Assembly: GCF_947623445.1 (NCBI RefSeq)
Contig: NC_135240.1
Location: 28,396,001-28,460,000 of the forward strand
Direction of reading: 5' to 3'
DNA: 64,000 nucleotides
Source: Clavelina lepadiformis
Taxonomy: Eukaryota > Chordata > Ascidiacea > Aplousobranchia > Clavelinidae
A model generated the notes under the pieces. That model saw only the letters and a program-made list of their open reading frames with translations, ran no database searches and was not told the DNA's origin. The position numbers and the translations under genes are program-made. This document shows, piece by piece, positions 49,691 to 63,200 of this stretch. Within the stretch, counting starts at the first letter, position 1; each line of letters opens with the position of its first letter.

Positions 49691-51136
49691 ATTATGGAAT
49701 GAAGATGAATTGTAATGAAGAGCCATTTAATTTTATGACATATTTCTGACAAGAAGATGACGTGTGACAGTCACTTACAGGAAAACTTGTTTATAATATA
49801 AAAGTGGTAACACATTGCATCCTACTTTAAGACAAAACCTGCAGAAATACATTTACACAATGGCATAAAATAATAACCATCCATGGACCTGGGTAAAACC
49901 AACGGAATTTGAATGAAACGCCAATTAATGATATATTTAATTAACATAACTTATGTCAAAGAAGCCTCAGCTTAACCAACGCACTGCAGAGGATAACTCC
50001 AGTATCATTTATTTTGACGTGATTCTTGAACTACAGACATAGCCAATAAAAGTAAAAACAAACTAAAAACACTTTAATCCCGATAATTGGACAGGACTGG
50101 ATCTAGGCTGATACGGTGAACAACTACGGCATGCACTGAAACTACAACTCTACTCAATCGACATTACTTCCATCAGCTTAATGATTAAACGTTAATTCCT
50201 TCTTTCTGTCTGTAGTGTGTTCAGAATTCAACCTCCCTAGGAGAAAGTTTCTTTTCTCCTAACCTTCGCTGTAATTCAGCCTGCGCCGTCAAAGTATTCC
50301 CAGTGTTGTCTGTGCTACATATTCGTGGTTGGTTTTACGATCGGCTGAAAGGGCAAAGCTAACGAGTTTTCTCCCAAAAACAACAAAATCATCAACTCGG
50401 TCCATATAATAAAACTGAAATCTCTTTCAAATGAATGACACCAATGGCGCATTCCATAAAAACCAGCTTATTTGTGAACTTCACATACAGGCGCCAAAAA
50501 ACAAATCCCATTTGGGATTTTGGGCCTAGTCGATTTAATTCGCTATAAATCAGAGCAACTTTAGCACTCAATACGCCAACTAAACAGTAGGCACCTATGC
50601 AACGAACAAGAAATTTAGGCCTAGGCTACTGCCTTAGAGGTTTAAACAGTTCAAGTCAGACGCTAATTAATTCCAAACTTATCTGTTAAAAACAGCTGAA
50701 AGTACTGAGTGGAACGCGGGTTGAAGGAACTTGAAGCAAACATTCCGAAGTTCAAATCATGGAAATGCAGTAGAAACTGGATATCTTTAAATCACAAGGT
50801 AAGATATTTGCCAATAATGGAATGGGAAAATTATGTCTGTCATATGAATTCACTCTGTTGTAAAAAATGCTTACCTGGCAATTATCAGAATCACTGACGT
50901 TATAGGTGGCCTATTGTGACATCACACGGTCTGGTGAGAAGCACGTGAACGTATTATAAACAAAGGTGACGTTTGCAAAGTAAACAGACTGGGTAAAGAT
51001 CTATGCTGGCTCAGCGACGACCTGCATACATCGACTGAGGGCGATTATGTGAATTTAGTCGCTAACTAGACGTGACACTCCCAAAGTGAAGCCAGTAGCA
51101 TGCGTGATGGTGAAATAATTCGGCGAAAGTGGTGAA
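49691..51136. other. Intergenic, divergent promoters of the SH3 adaptor and ACSF3
   Basis: No exon supported. The bases 50280-50300 are GC-richer than their surroundings and could be a promoter or UTR of the SH3 gene, but no motif decides it. Confidence 0.4.
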
Positions 51137-54100
51137 ATGATGAATTGGAGATGTTTCGCCAGGATTGCAAGTTTAAGAAATTTCAATTCCGCTTTTCAAC
51201 CATATATGGAACTACATAGTGACGTAAGAAGTCTCCAAAAGTTTTTGCCGTTTGCAGCTGCTAAGTTCAAAGAGAAAACTGCGGTAATTGATTCAAACAG
51301 GAGCTACACATATTTGGAACTTCTTCATTTAAGCTTCACTGTGAAAGGTGAATGTGCTGTATTGTTGCAGTTGTTTGAGCATAACCTAGTTCATATTTCC
51401 CCCTTTTATAATTTTTCATGCCATCATATTTGGTTGCAAGCAAACATGTCTTCATGCAACGTAAATTTTTTCATTTTGTGAGCATCTGATTCTGAATGTC
51501 TGCCATTAGATGCCTGGATTCACTTCACTTTGTACCATTCCCACTTAAAACAGGTCAAGTTTAAGCTTGTGTTGAGGTTATGCACCACTATAGTCTATAA
51601 CAACCTATACTCAGGTCTTCTAACAATAATGACCTTGTGATGGTTACGTCACGAGTTGTTTTCTAAATGCTTAGTGCTTATAGTAACTTACTAACAGTTA
51701 GCCACAGTGTGTTCATACTTACTAAGTTTAAGCTTTAGTGACAATCAGCATTCGGCGAATATTGTTTAACAATGTGGGGAATCTCAAACTAACGCCATGA
51801 TTGAATATCTTGTACAAGAATTTTTGTGCAGAGCTGTGATGTCATCATCCACACAGACCGTAAATGTTGTTCACAATGTTAGCAACCACTCTGAGATTGC
51901 AGGAGCTAATTAATTTTGTAATTTTTTACAAGACCTCCTCGGAAAAGATGGCGGCGATGGGCAAAGAATCGCATTTCTTACTCCACATGACGCCTCATAC
52001 ATAGTTTGTCAGTGGGCATCTTGGCTCAATAAAGCAATTGCTGTACCTCTGCATTCTAAACATCCCCTGACGGAACTGGAATATGTTTTGTCGAACTGTC
52101 AGGCAAACACCATTCTCTCAGTTGATCCACATCAGGAGGTGAATAATCACAATCGTTAATTATTTGCTTCTACTTGAACTTGTTTAATGTGGTTTTGCTC
52201 GCACCAAATCAAAATGACAACTTCCACTCCACTGAATTGAATTCTAATTGTCATCATCGAATAAATAAGCTTGTTCCTTCTCACCGCGACTTAGATGGCA
52301 GACCAGCTCGCAAGGAAGTTAAACATCAACCATGTTCCTCTTCCAAAAGAACTTCTGCTGCATCCGAAACCTCCCCTCGGCATCAGCGTGGATGATATCG
52401 ATGATGAGGAAGTTGCGAAAAATCCAGCGATGATTGTTTATACAAGCGGCACTACTGGACCTCCAAAAGGTGTCGTCCATAATCATTCTGCTCTGCATGC
52501 ACAGGTACGATGACCTTGCTCTTCAACTTCAAAGTTAAAATTATTTTCATCTTTTTTTTCACTCAGACATCGTGCATGACGGAAGCATGGAAGTGGAGTG
52601 ACGAGGATGTTGCTCTCCACGTGCTGCCTCTTCATCACGTCCATGGAATCATCAACATGCTCTTGTGTCCTCTATCTGTTGGAGCCACTGTGGTTATGGA
52701 GCCACAGTTTAACCCAAAGGAGGTTTGACTTATGCAGGGTTCATGATCAAGCCGTCAGTATTTGAAGCCACGAAGTTCAGTGGTTGTTTTAATATTTTTA
52801 CTTCTCATATTTGTAGATTTGGGATTACTTCTTGCACAACAAAGATGCAGCCATCAATGTTTTTATGGCCGTACCAACAATATATGCAAAATTAATTGAA
52901 TATTTTGAATCTAACAAAATGTGTGAAGAAGAAGCGAAATCAAAATGTCAAGATATTCGCCTCATGGTGTCAGGTAGTTTATTATTGTTCCAGTCATAAT
53001 GTTTGACAGAACTTTGCATGTTGAGCTGATTGTGTGCTTCTGCGTCAAATGCCTTAAATGCTCTTCACTACAGGGTCTGCCTCTCTGCCCACACCCATCC
53101 TTGAAAGATGGAGGAACATCACCGGACACACTTTGCTTGAAAGATACGGGATGACCGAGTTTGGGATGGGCTTGACCAACTCATATGACGGCCGCCGTGT
53201 ACCAGGTGACACATGTGCTTGATGAGTGTCTAGTCCGTCATTTTTTTAATATTTTATTTTCCAATAATTGTGAGGAGTGAAAGTGTGAAGATGTCAGCAT
53301 CTTAGCATGATAAAAACCACCAATGAACAGAAAAAGCCAACAAAGTTGAATGAATTAAAACATGCAAGATGTTAAAATATGATTTTGTTATAGATAAGGT
53401 TGTTTAACACAGGCATCGAACCATGTAAGGATTCCTGTTTTTTTTCTATTTTAATTTAAGATATTTGTGATTTATCTCGGTTTGAAAATACACATTTTAT
53501 ACTTGTTGCTTTAAGGCGCGGTGGGATTGCCCTTCCCTGGAATTTCCGCAAAAATTCTCAGAACCGACGAACACGGAAGGATCGATGCGAATAAGTAATC
53601 GTGCTCTAGTAAGACTCCATGTTACCTGCAAGTCATCAACGTTTATTTTGACAACAGATGCATTGTCCGATTTGATGGGGGTCAAGTAGTGGATAAGATG
53701 CCGGGGCAGGAGGGGGTCGATGGGGAGCTCCTGATAAAAAGTCCCTCCATGTTTCAGGGGTATTGGGGCAACAAGGGGGCGACAGAGGAAAGTTTTCTTG
53801 ACGGTAAGAAATGAAATCACAAACCTGCCCAGTTACGACTGTGGTTGACACGCAGACTGCTCTGTGTTGTAACGCTGGTGTGAGAAATATTTTTGACTGC
53901 AGATTGGTTTGTGACTGGCGACACCGCTTCATTTGCGGACGATGTTTTTCGGATATCTGGCCGATCTTCAGTGGATATCATCAAGAGTGGTGGCTACAAA
54001 ATAAGCGCCCTGGACATTGAGAGGCTGCTGTTGCACCATCCCAGCATTTCAGAGGTGTACTTCGTGCACTGTTATGTCTTGTAATGACCAGTTCACAAAT

Positions 54101-54455
54101 TGAGCTGTGATTGGTTGGGCCAGTTTGAGCAAACCAGTTCATAAAGTTTCATATTGTGTTGAAATGTTGAACACTGACATCATGAATCCAGATTTGTGGA
54201 TAAAATTTGATTTTTTTGTCTCAGGTTGCCGTGGTTGGAATTCCTGATGAAATTTGGGGCCAGAAAATCGCTGCAATTTTGAAACTGAAAGCAGGTCTTG
54301 AAGTTAGTGAGAAGGATTTGCAAAATTGGTGTCGAGGGCGGATGGCAAACTATAAGATCCCAAGAGAAATGTTGTTTGTTGAAAATATACCAAGAAATGC
54401 GATGGGAAAAATCAACAAGAAACAACTTATTATAAAATATTTTTCTGATAAATGA
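51137..54455 (+). CDS. ACSF3: ACSF3 (malonyl-/methylmalonyl-CoA synthetase)
   Basis: Mitochondrial acyl-CoA synthetase that activates malonate and methylmalonate, supporting mitochondrial fatty-acid synthesis. Ten exons: 51137-51347, 51933-52138, 52295-52504, 52567-52722, 52817-52973, 53074-53205, 53516-53594, 53658-53803, 53903-54054 and 54225-54455; 559 residues, close to the vertebrate length. The N-terminus [20 protein letters not shown] is Arg-rich without acids, as expected for mitochondrial import. Motifs: P-loop [65 protein letters not shown]; and the catalytic Lys in [13 protein letters not shown]. An R1 repeat lies in intron 6. The call between ACSF3 and other acyl-CoA synthetases rests on [14 protein letters not shown] and the overall match. 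Confidence 0.93.
53255..53370 (+). repeat. Dispersed repeat family R1, copy in ACSF3 intron 6
   Basis: Diverged copy with GAACAGAAAAAGCCAACAAA and ATTAAAACATGCAAG in R1 order. Confidence 0.5.
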
Positions 54456-54544
54456 AAGTTTTTTCACTTTTGACTCAATGGTTTGAGTGAATGTGAATGT
54501 GTGGAGTTTGTTTTTCATTTTTTAAGGGGCTTAGTTTTTAAACA

Positions 54545-54550
54545 AATAAA
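54545..54550 (+). terminator. Poly(A) signal of ACSF3
   Basis: AATAAA 90 bp after the ACSF3 stop. Confidence 0.6.
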
Positions 54551-56246
54551 AGTTGCACTGAGCCGACAAAACAGTCGTAAGAAACCGGCAGGTGAGATGT
54601 GTGCGACCCGTTTTTGTATGCTCTTAGGAGAACAATTTAAAAACACATATAACATTAAGATATGTTGTAAAAGCGTATCTTGTTCATTGTCGTATTTTGT
54701 GCACCTGAGCCATCAGAAACGGGATTCCTATCCTTTGGATGGTGTTTCTTTTACTCGGATTTTATTGTAACCATCCCTGTGCACAACAACTTTAGCAAGC
54801 ATGTGTGCATTCTTAGTTATGTTTGTATTTTTAGTTTTATTCTCAGACCAACGTAAACGGCTTCTGGGTTTGGAAACGGGGATAATAACTTAGTTTACGT
54901 GTATAAGATATCTATGGTTGCGAAACTTGTGATTAGTATAACGGAGAAGGTAAAAGACGGAAGTCATACGGAGTTTTTCAGATTCCGTAAAATGGGTAAG
55001 AGGCGGAATTGAAAGAATTTTGTCTCAAAACTTGGTAAAATATTCAAATGCATTTATTTCGTACTTTTTACCAGCTTAGCTATACAGACTTTTTTTGTTG
55101 AAACGTTTACTATAAGGACGATTGGTTAATAAAACACTTACAAAAGTAGGTGTACATTTTGCAGTTGTACGTACAGTCACAAATAACCAGGGTTTGTTAT
55201 AGCTACGGACTAAATTATTGTCAGAAAAATGTTTTTTAAGTCCATATTTGTCCGTAGAACACCGCATTTTATCCAACTTAAAAAGTCTCTAAAAATTTCT
55301 TGTTTTCCTTTCTACTTTCTTTTACTACTTACTTTCTTCCTATTATAACGACTTAAATTTTGTTCTTTGTCGGAATTCATTCTTTCGTTTAATTTTTTGC
55401 CTAAAATGTGGGGCACGAAAAATTGTGCTGACTCAGTCTCAGTTGGTCGCAAATTTATTATCAACAGTGATGATTTTACCACAAATAACTGCGCCAGGTC
55501 GAAGGGTTAGGAAAATGTGGCACAGCCTCGAAGACAAAAACGTGCGTTTCGATCAGACGATAACATAAAGTGAAAGAATAAAATTTTTAGCGTCAGCTCA
55601 GCCACAGAACAACATTACAAAAGTACATTAAAATAACACTAAACTTAAGCTGATAATTTGGCAGGATATAAGCGTCGTGTCACTGTCAAGATCTGGGTTG
55701 TCAGGTAATCTGGGAGCATCTCGGACAGTATTACGCCCTAGTCTGAAATTCGGACATTTTAGGATAAATAATAAAAAATGTCTTCTTTAGGCTAAGCACT
55801 TCACTGATGTCATAAGCAATTAAACATTAACTCATAACGGTCAAACTTACACAAAATGTAACAGAGCAGAGACAGAAAGCAAATAAAAACCAAAAAAGCA
55901 TCGAGCCAAAAGCAATTGCCTACAATTAGCCTAAAACTAAATGTCCGAATGACTACTTAGCCGTTGGACACAGTATATGAAATTAAGCGGAGTCCCGTTT
56001 AAGCTGTCAAGTGACTTGTCAGGACCCTTATAGACTATGTCAACTATAAGTTATAATTTAGTAGTTTGAGAAACACTGCTTTACCGTTTCTAGCCTACCA
56101 TGTACTCCACTCGGGTTATTATATGAATCTTTTTGTGCTTCTTTCTTTTACCACAGGTGAAACAAAGTAGTAACTTCGTTCACTTTTGGTAGGAATTTAT
56201 AGAATAAAGTAATCGAGGAGAACTTTTAATTAAATTTGCTTTCGTC
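54551..56246. other. Intergenic, ACSF3 to DNAJB
   Basis: No exon supported. AGTTTGAGAAACACTGCTTT at 56064 resembles the 3' end of common hAT-type elements, but no partner end was found. The promoter of the DNAJB gene should lie at the right. Confidence 0.4.
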
Positions 56247-59200
56247 ATGGAAAGCAACAAAGACGAAGCCTTGAAATGTCTCGGCATCGCTCAAACTGCT
56301 TTGTCTGGAGGTGACGTTGAAAAAGCGACTCGTTTTGTGAAGAAATCTCTCAAGTTGTTTCCCACTGACCAGGCTACAAGTAAGAAGTTTAAATTCCATG
56401 AAACATTTCACGACGTGCACATTGAAATTAGTTGTGAAAAGTCAGTCTGAATCATAATAACCATATTGCCCGGTGATTGGCTGTTTCCATTGCGCCAACA
56501 AAGCTCAATCGAAGGTTTGATTTGATGAAGGTCTTAATTATTCTTATGAATTGGTAAAATTGCACCATAACATCACCATCATAATAAGTGATTAGTAAGT
56601 ATTCTTCAATCACATACTATGATGGCACTGCAGTTGTGTCCTACATACAATGTGGTCCATAGTGCAAAGTGTGGCAACTGCATGTGCACACGAGATTCAT
56701 CAACGTGAACGCTGAATTTCTTTGTCTTTACGCCCTTTTATAATAAACAAACAAAGAAAAGCTGGTCATTTGAACACCTCTTTATAATAAAAAAACAAAG
56801 AATTGAGGCTTCGGTACACACCACCACAACAAAAATACATCTTTGGATGCACAATGTAAGCACAAGTGTTAATTTGTCTCGTCTCAATTTGCATTTTCTC
56901 ATTTTCCAAGTTGAAATTGCACCATGGATTGCGTAATAATTGTTATTGGTATAATTATTGCAAACGGGAAAAAAAGAGGTACAAAAACAATCCCAAGCAG
57001 GAGCTACCACAGAAATCAAACTGCACTAACTATAGCCATAGACATCTGTAAAGCTATTAAAATTATTATGAGCGTGTCATGGCAAGTGAAAAAGCTCAGT
57101 GACAGACCATGACCCTGGCGTTTGGCAAACTTTGACTTTAAATGAACGATCTTTCGTGAGTACATTAACTTAATCTCAGTTTATCTGGGATTAGGAATCT
57201 GGTAGTAAAGTGGAAGGTTTTAACCTTGGGTCACTCCTTGATGAACCTTGACTTCAATGACTGAGCAGTGTGAACTTTGAGTTTGTGTTATTCTTCAGAA
57301 ATGCAGCGGCAAGCGAGTTGCTACAGCAATACCCCAAAGATCGCGCAAGTTATTTAAAACTGCTGTAATTAAGAGGAGTAATATTGTTTTCTCTGATACT
57401 TAGTGTTAAACTTTTAAAATCAAGTGTGAGAAGTTATTCAATGTGTCGGCCACATCTGAAAATGTCGACATTTTTGTCCTATAAAAGCGTTTTGGTTGAA
57501 CATTGCTGTATTAGTGTAATTACTTGGGAAGGGCATTCCAGAGAACAACCAAACTCTGTTCATTTTAATTAAATTTATAAGTAAATAAAACACAATGTGT
57601 AGATTATATATTTGTTGTTATGGGTTGATGAGTAGTGTCCAAGTTTGTCCTGAGTTAATCAGTTGTGGCTGTTTATCAATAATATGTTGTCATGCCGACA
57701 GATCTCATGGATAAGATTAAATCTGCGAAGAAGGAGAATGAGCCTCCCACCATGAATGGAACGCAGTCATCACGACGCGGGGAGTCAGTTCCTGACCTCT
57801 CAACTTTGCACGGGAGCAGCAAAGAGTCGCAACCATCGTACACACCAGCACAGAAGAATCTGGTCGACAGGTTGAAATTGTTCATAAATTTATTTTCAAT
57901 CATTGATTAATGGTTTTCACATGTCGTGTTTAACAAGATTCCATTTAAGTTATTATAAACATTTCTTTAAGAACAAACAAAAAAGAATCTGTTTCCGGTA
58001 ATGAAATTTTGTTTGTGCTGCAGAGTAAACAGATGTAAAGATTTTTATGAAATTCTCGGGGTTTCGAAGAGTGCCAGTGAAAATGAACTGAAGAAAGCGT
58101 ACAGGAAAATGGCGCTACAGCTTCATCCCGACAAGAACCTCGCTCCAGCAGCAACTGAAGCATTCAAAGGTTTCAAACCTCCTCTACTTCATGTCCTGTG
58201 TTGTGTGGACTCATGTGTTTATGCTTTTACATGAAGCTGTTGGCAAGGCATATTCCGTTCTGAGTGACGCTGAAAAAAGGGAGCGATATGATCTCTATGG
58301 CCATGAAGGAGTTAATACAACTCAAAGAAGACGTAGAGACAGCTCAGATGACGAGTTTGAGCAACAGGATTTTGATCCTCAGGAATTATTTAACATGTTT
58401 TTTGGTGGAGGATATCCATCAGGTTTGGCTCCAGTACTTTATCATTGCGTAGCTTGTGGTCTTTAGATTGTGTTGATGCAGACTGCATCAGCGTGTCGGT
58501 TCTTATGTTTCAATCATAACATGTATAATGCAGGTAATGTTCGGGTGTTTCGACGAGGAAACACTTACTACTACGACCAACGACCGCGAAGACATCGCAA
58601 CGAACGCGAGCCTCAGGTTTGAACAAATTTCTTAATGATTGATCTTGCATTTATTTTCCTCAACCACAAACACTGCTCTCACTGCCGGCCATTTGTGGAT
58701 TATGTTTTCTAGGATCAGGTTCGAGTTTGGATCCAACTTTTACCATTCCTGGTTTTAGTTTTTGTCACAATTATGGGGAACTACCTCTCAACTGACCCCG
58801 CCTACTCGTTAATGAGGAAGGGGTGTGTGATGGTGTTTTTGAATAAGTTGTACTTCACAATGCTCTCTGTTCCTTATTGTGGGGTTTGTTTGTATTTGAA
58901 CAAGCCCTTCTGCACCATCACATTGTTCTGTTTGACTCATATCTTGTTGTGATTTGCTGAATGAATGCACAGGGACTACGCATACAGGAAGAGCACGGCC
59001 AATCTTCGTGTTCAGTTCTACGTGAAAGCTGATTTCGATGCTCAATATAAATCAGGAAGTGCTTCTCGTAGGAGGTTGGAAGAGATGGTGGAATCAGACC
59101 ACCTTGATCATCTTCGCAATCGCTGCTATCAGGAAAGAGTTGAAAGTAGGTTCATGGTGTTAAGTTGATGATCTCATATTTTCCACGTTGTTTCATCCCT

Positions 59201-59332
59201 GATCCCTTTGCAGAGGAAAATCTTCGTAGAAGAGGTTTATATTTTGGAAGCACAGACATGGTCAAGCGCTCTGAAGCCATGAAAACGCCTTCGTGTGATG
59301 ACTTGGAGAAGTTATTCAGCCGAGCATCTTAG
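56247..59332 (+). CDS. DNAJB12/DNAJB14, ER-membrane J-domain co-chaperone
   Basis: Tail-anchored ER Hsp40 whose J domain faces the cytosol and stimulates Hsc70 in membrane-protein quality control. Eight exons: 56247-56379, 57702-57870, 58024-58169, 58237-58422, 58534-58616, 58713-58822, 58973-59145 and 59214-59332; 372 residues, as in vertebrates. The N-terminus [20 protein letters not shown] matches the family's MxxNKDEAxxC start. The J domain [20 protein letters not shown] has helices II-III around LHPDKN (HPD motif kept). A Gly/Phe stretch ([14 protein letters not shown]) and the membrane segment [20 protein letters not shown] follow, then the DUF1977 region ([22 protein letters not shown]). 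It precedes the split of DNAJB12 and DNAJB14, so either name may apply. Intron 1 (1.3 kb) shows nothing further. Confidence 0.93.
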
Positions 59333-60160
59333 GACGTGTAGAACAAAGAAATTTTAGGCCAATTGTGACGTGTTTTGAGATAGTGTGTCGTTTCACTCAA
59401 AACATACCTCATCTTGCAAATGAAAGTACACAATCATTTCAGAGTTGCTTAAAGTTACATTACATAAATGATCGAGTCGTTTCTCTTCTTCTCCTGGGGT
59501 TTGTATTTAAGCAAAAACTTCACTTTCCCACCGCTCCTAATCATTGACAAATCTTCTTGCAACAACGCAAGTTGCATTTGCTTGGCCTCACACCATGCAC
59601 GGGATATTTTCAACCCTTAAATTGTGTTTGGAAAATAATTTCCACTTTTGTCGCACCAGCCGGTAACTTCAAGAAATGCAACCTTAGATAATATCCAGCT
59701 TTGCACGATCATCCTCCACTTGGTGGTTGTTTGCTCAGGTTTGCCGCTGTCATTCCTCAACAACACAAATTCGTCCCAAGTGGAAGTCGAGTCTTCTCAT
59801 CGTTGAAATCTTTACAGTCTGTCATTGGCTCGATGCCAGTAATATGCGAAGTGTGCAATCTCTGACTGGTTTGTGATTTTTGGTCGTTCTATGATGTCAT
59901 ATACTGTGAATTGTATAGTTTGACGTCATCAATGTTGATGCAGTTGTGTGTTTGATAGATGTTTTTATTCCTTCTATGAGTTTATTCGATGAAATTCTAA
60001 TGTCCGGTCCTTATTTAACGTTGTGCTTGTTGTCAATTAAAAGCTCCTACTGTTGCAAGTGGTTCCAAGTCATATGAAAGATTATTCTGTTCAAGCAACG
60101 TCTGAACTAGGTCCTGCTTGCTTGTCCATGCCACCAACGCACAAACAATCATTTCATAAT
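59333..60160. other. Convergent 3' spacer, DNAJB and NODAL
   Basis: Holds the DNAJB 3' UTR. No exon or repeat recognised; one TGACGTCA at 59921. Confidence 0.5.
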
Positions 60161-60166
60161 TTTATT
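60161..60166 (-). terminator. Poly(A) signal of NODAL
   Basis: AATAAA on the minus strand, 78 bp past the nodal stop at 60244. Confidence 0.6.
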
Positions 60167-60243
60167 CCAAAATAGATCGATCTTTTACTAAAACAAGGAA
60201 CTTTGGCAAAATGAAGCGAAACAAAGCGACTGGGAGCATCGGG

Positions 60244-63200
60244 TCATCTGCACCCGCACTCGGCCACCGTCATGTCCTCGTGGTCCCGCTGCTTGACGTA
60301 GCCGTCCTCGTAGTACAAGATCGACAGGCTCTTCAGCGCGGTCGGCACGCAGCAGGGCTGGGGAATCCCCAGAGTGGGGTCGTGGGAGGAGAGAAGGCTC
60401 TGCATGTAGGCGTGGTTGCTCGGTCGGCCCTGCTCCTGGCTGACCGGATGCTTGCACTGTCCCTCGCACCTGAACGCGTTGTAACGCTTCGGGTAGACGA
60501 TCCAATCCCCCCACCCGATCGCCTCGAAGTCGATTTCAAAGTCCACTCTCCGACAGTGAGGAGGTATCGACGGGTTCGCGCGCGCTGGACTATAACTGGA
60601 CGGCTTGGGTGTGACAGGCGACTTATTTGGAACCACAATGACATCATCTTTGCGCGTGCTTCCAACGCTTTTCTCCTGTTCCTTGCGCCAAATCGCGGTG
60701 TCGTCGCGACCGCCCGACCTGCTGGTCGTTTTCAATTTGCCAAATTCAAGTTCATTGCTCACCGGGATGTTGTTCTCCTGGCCCCAGCGATCCTCCACTT
60801 CGTTCGTCTGCATCTCGTCGAAGGCTGTTTGCTGCCGCTCGGTCTTGTTACGTAGCCTGTAGCGATTTCGCCGCTTTGTCGATTTATGCTTCTTGCCACG
60901 TCGATGCTTCGCTTGGTGGCGCCTCGACGAACGGCGGCTGCGATCCTGCCGCGCAAGGGCGACTTCTAGCAGATCGATATTTTTATTTGTCGAATAAACG
61001 AAAAGAATTTCTTCCCTTGTTGAAAGATCTCGTTTGGTTCGGGTCGAATGCTTGTGGGGCGTCATCTCGCGGTCGTCTTTATTTTGAAAAGTATGCCATC
61101 GACGGTACTCGCGGGTCACTTCGAGTGTAGCGCTGCGAAAACAACAAAACTTGTCAACTTGTTGGAACCGCGGATTGTTCAAAAATAAATATGACTTTAA
61201 TCTACTGGCAAGGACTTTATCTGCTGACACTCAAAGTTATACAGAGTTATACTATGCTTAGTCATGCTTAGGCAAGTCCGCCAACAGGCTTTGAATCAGA
61301 GAATAGAAATAATTTTGCAATAATATCTAGTGGTTTAGCAATCACCGCCGAGCATGTAAATTGCTGTTATTTCTGACATACGTGGGAGCAATTATAACGT
61401 CACAATGTGAAATCATCAAGCTAGATGGTGGCTAGCTAACGCGTTTTGGATGGAACACGTCTCGGCGTCTCCACCCAGTGTTGTAATGAGTCGAGTCATC
61501 GACGTAACTGGCGTCGATTGAGGTCAATTTGACATGAGTCAAAGTCAAAATCATTGACTCGACTTAAAGTCAGAAAAAAGTGACTTAGTTACAACCTTAA
61601 TCCATTGGCAGGTGAATGGTAGCAGGTGATGTTTATTGTCAGCGTAGAAGCATCATAAAATACATAAACCGGTCAAGCGATCGCGTCTTTGCGATAGACA
61701 CCGCGGCACTAGACTAGGTTAGCGCCAACTGTTAAGTCTGAGCTCAGCAAAAGCACTTTTATGCTTTTAAGGTCAGGTTAAGGTGTGTCCACTCACTTCA
61801 TGCCAACGTCATTCACATGAATTCCTCACTGTGACGTCATAAATGCCCCCACGTATGTAATAATTCGCGCCAAATTAGCGATTCCTTACCACACTACGCC
61901 TGCCAAACCCTTATAGTTATTGAAAAGTTTATGCCAGACAGACTTATTGACAATTATCTTTGAATTGAGGCCAGCAGGTTTAAGCATTGCCGCTCACACC
62001 GGCTACAAGCCTTGCCTCCATTGATTATAATGAGCTAAAGATAACTTGGATCTTACCTTTCCCCACTTGGGGTCCGTCTCCCTGGCAACGGAACTTCCCC
62101 TATGAGGGTTCTTTGCAGAATTATTTTTCCTTCGACCATCGACTTCCGCTCATCCCATAATTCCAATGACGTCACATCCTGGTCATCAGGCCTGAGCTGA
62201 AGTTGGATTTCAGCCAATCGGATCCTTTCTTGCTCGAACACGGCCGAAGTATCGAAAATCAGGACAAATTTCTTCGAGTCTTTGAAAGAATCTGGGAGAA
62301 GGATCGAAAAGTTTAGCTATCATTTCCGGATTGTTACGTCACAATGTAAAAGTTCGATTATCAGGAAACACCGCGATTTGGTTAGCTGATATCGCTTCTT
62401 GTCGTGAAGAAGCGTGACTTAGTGACGTCATAATGTTTTACGAGTGAGTTTGAAACAGACTAAACAACGGTGGGTCATAGAATGAATTGTTTTATAACAA
62501 AGGGTGATTGTTTGTAACAATATGAGCTGACAAATGACGTGTTAGATCACTTTCAAGCTCCGGTCCAAATACACAAATTTGTCGTCTCGCTTCAAATACG
62601 CAAATTCTAAATTATGACGTAATCAACATGTTTTGTAAAAATGATCTTGTGACATATTGAACCAATGTTCTATTGTGTGTCGTCACAATTGCCCCTTTGT
62701 TGCATGACAAGGTAGCTACTGTATTTTCGATTTATTTGTGTTTTGTTAAGAAGCTCTATAAATCGCGGAAGGGAGCGATATGGCGATCGATGGTCCGTGT
62801 GAACGAGAAGCGAATACACATTTCTGTCTGGTTCGTCCCATCCCCTATGTATGCTGTCAACAGGATCTTCCTGCAGCGACCAACTAACAACATACTTAAT
62901 TGATTAAGATTAAACGATTGCCATGTAATAATCACATATTATCACGTCACAATTGGGCGGAAAATGCGTAATGCCTTTCATAATTTTTTGTTCAAATAAG
63001 TTACTTTTTGAATTTTTACTGAATTTTTGGTAAATACCTGTTACTAATAGTATGTTATCAATAGTAAGTTATTAGTATTACCAATTAATAGTTATCTTAG
63101 AACAGGGGTAGGCAAACTTATTCGATGAAAGAGTCACTTGCGGAAGACTACAAACAGTAGCGATCTGCAAGATCAGTAGTTTCAAAGCAAATACGGTAAA

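Noticed and set aside
56055-56095. hAT-type 3' end near TTTGAGAAACACTGCTTT
   Set aside because: Single end only; too short to support an element.
60211-60855. 214-residue plus-strand open frame
   Set aside because: Exact antisense of the GC-rich nodal exon 3; no splice sites or family match.
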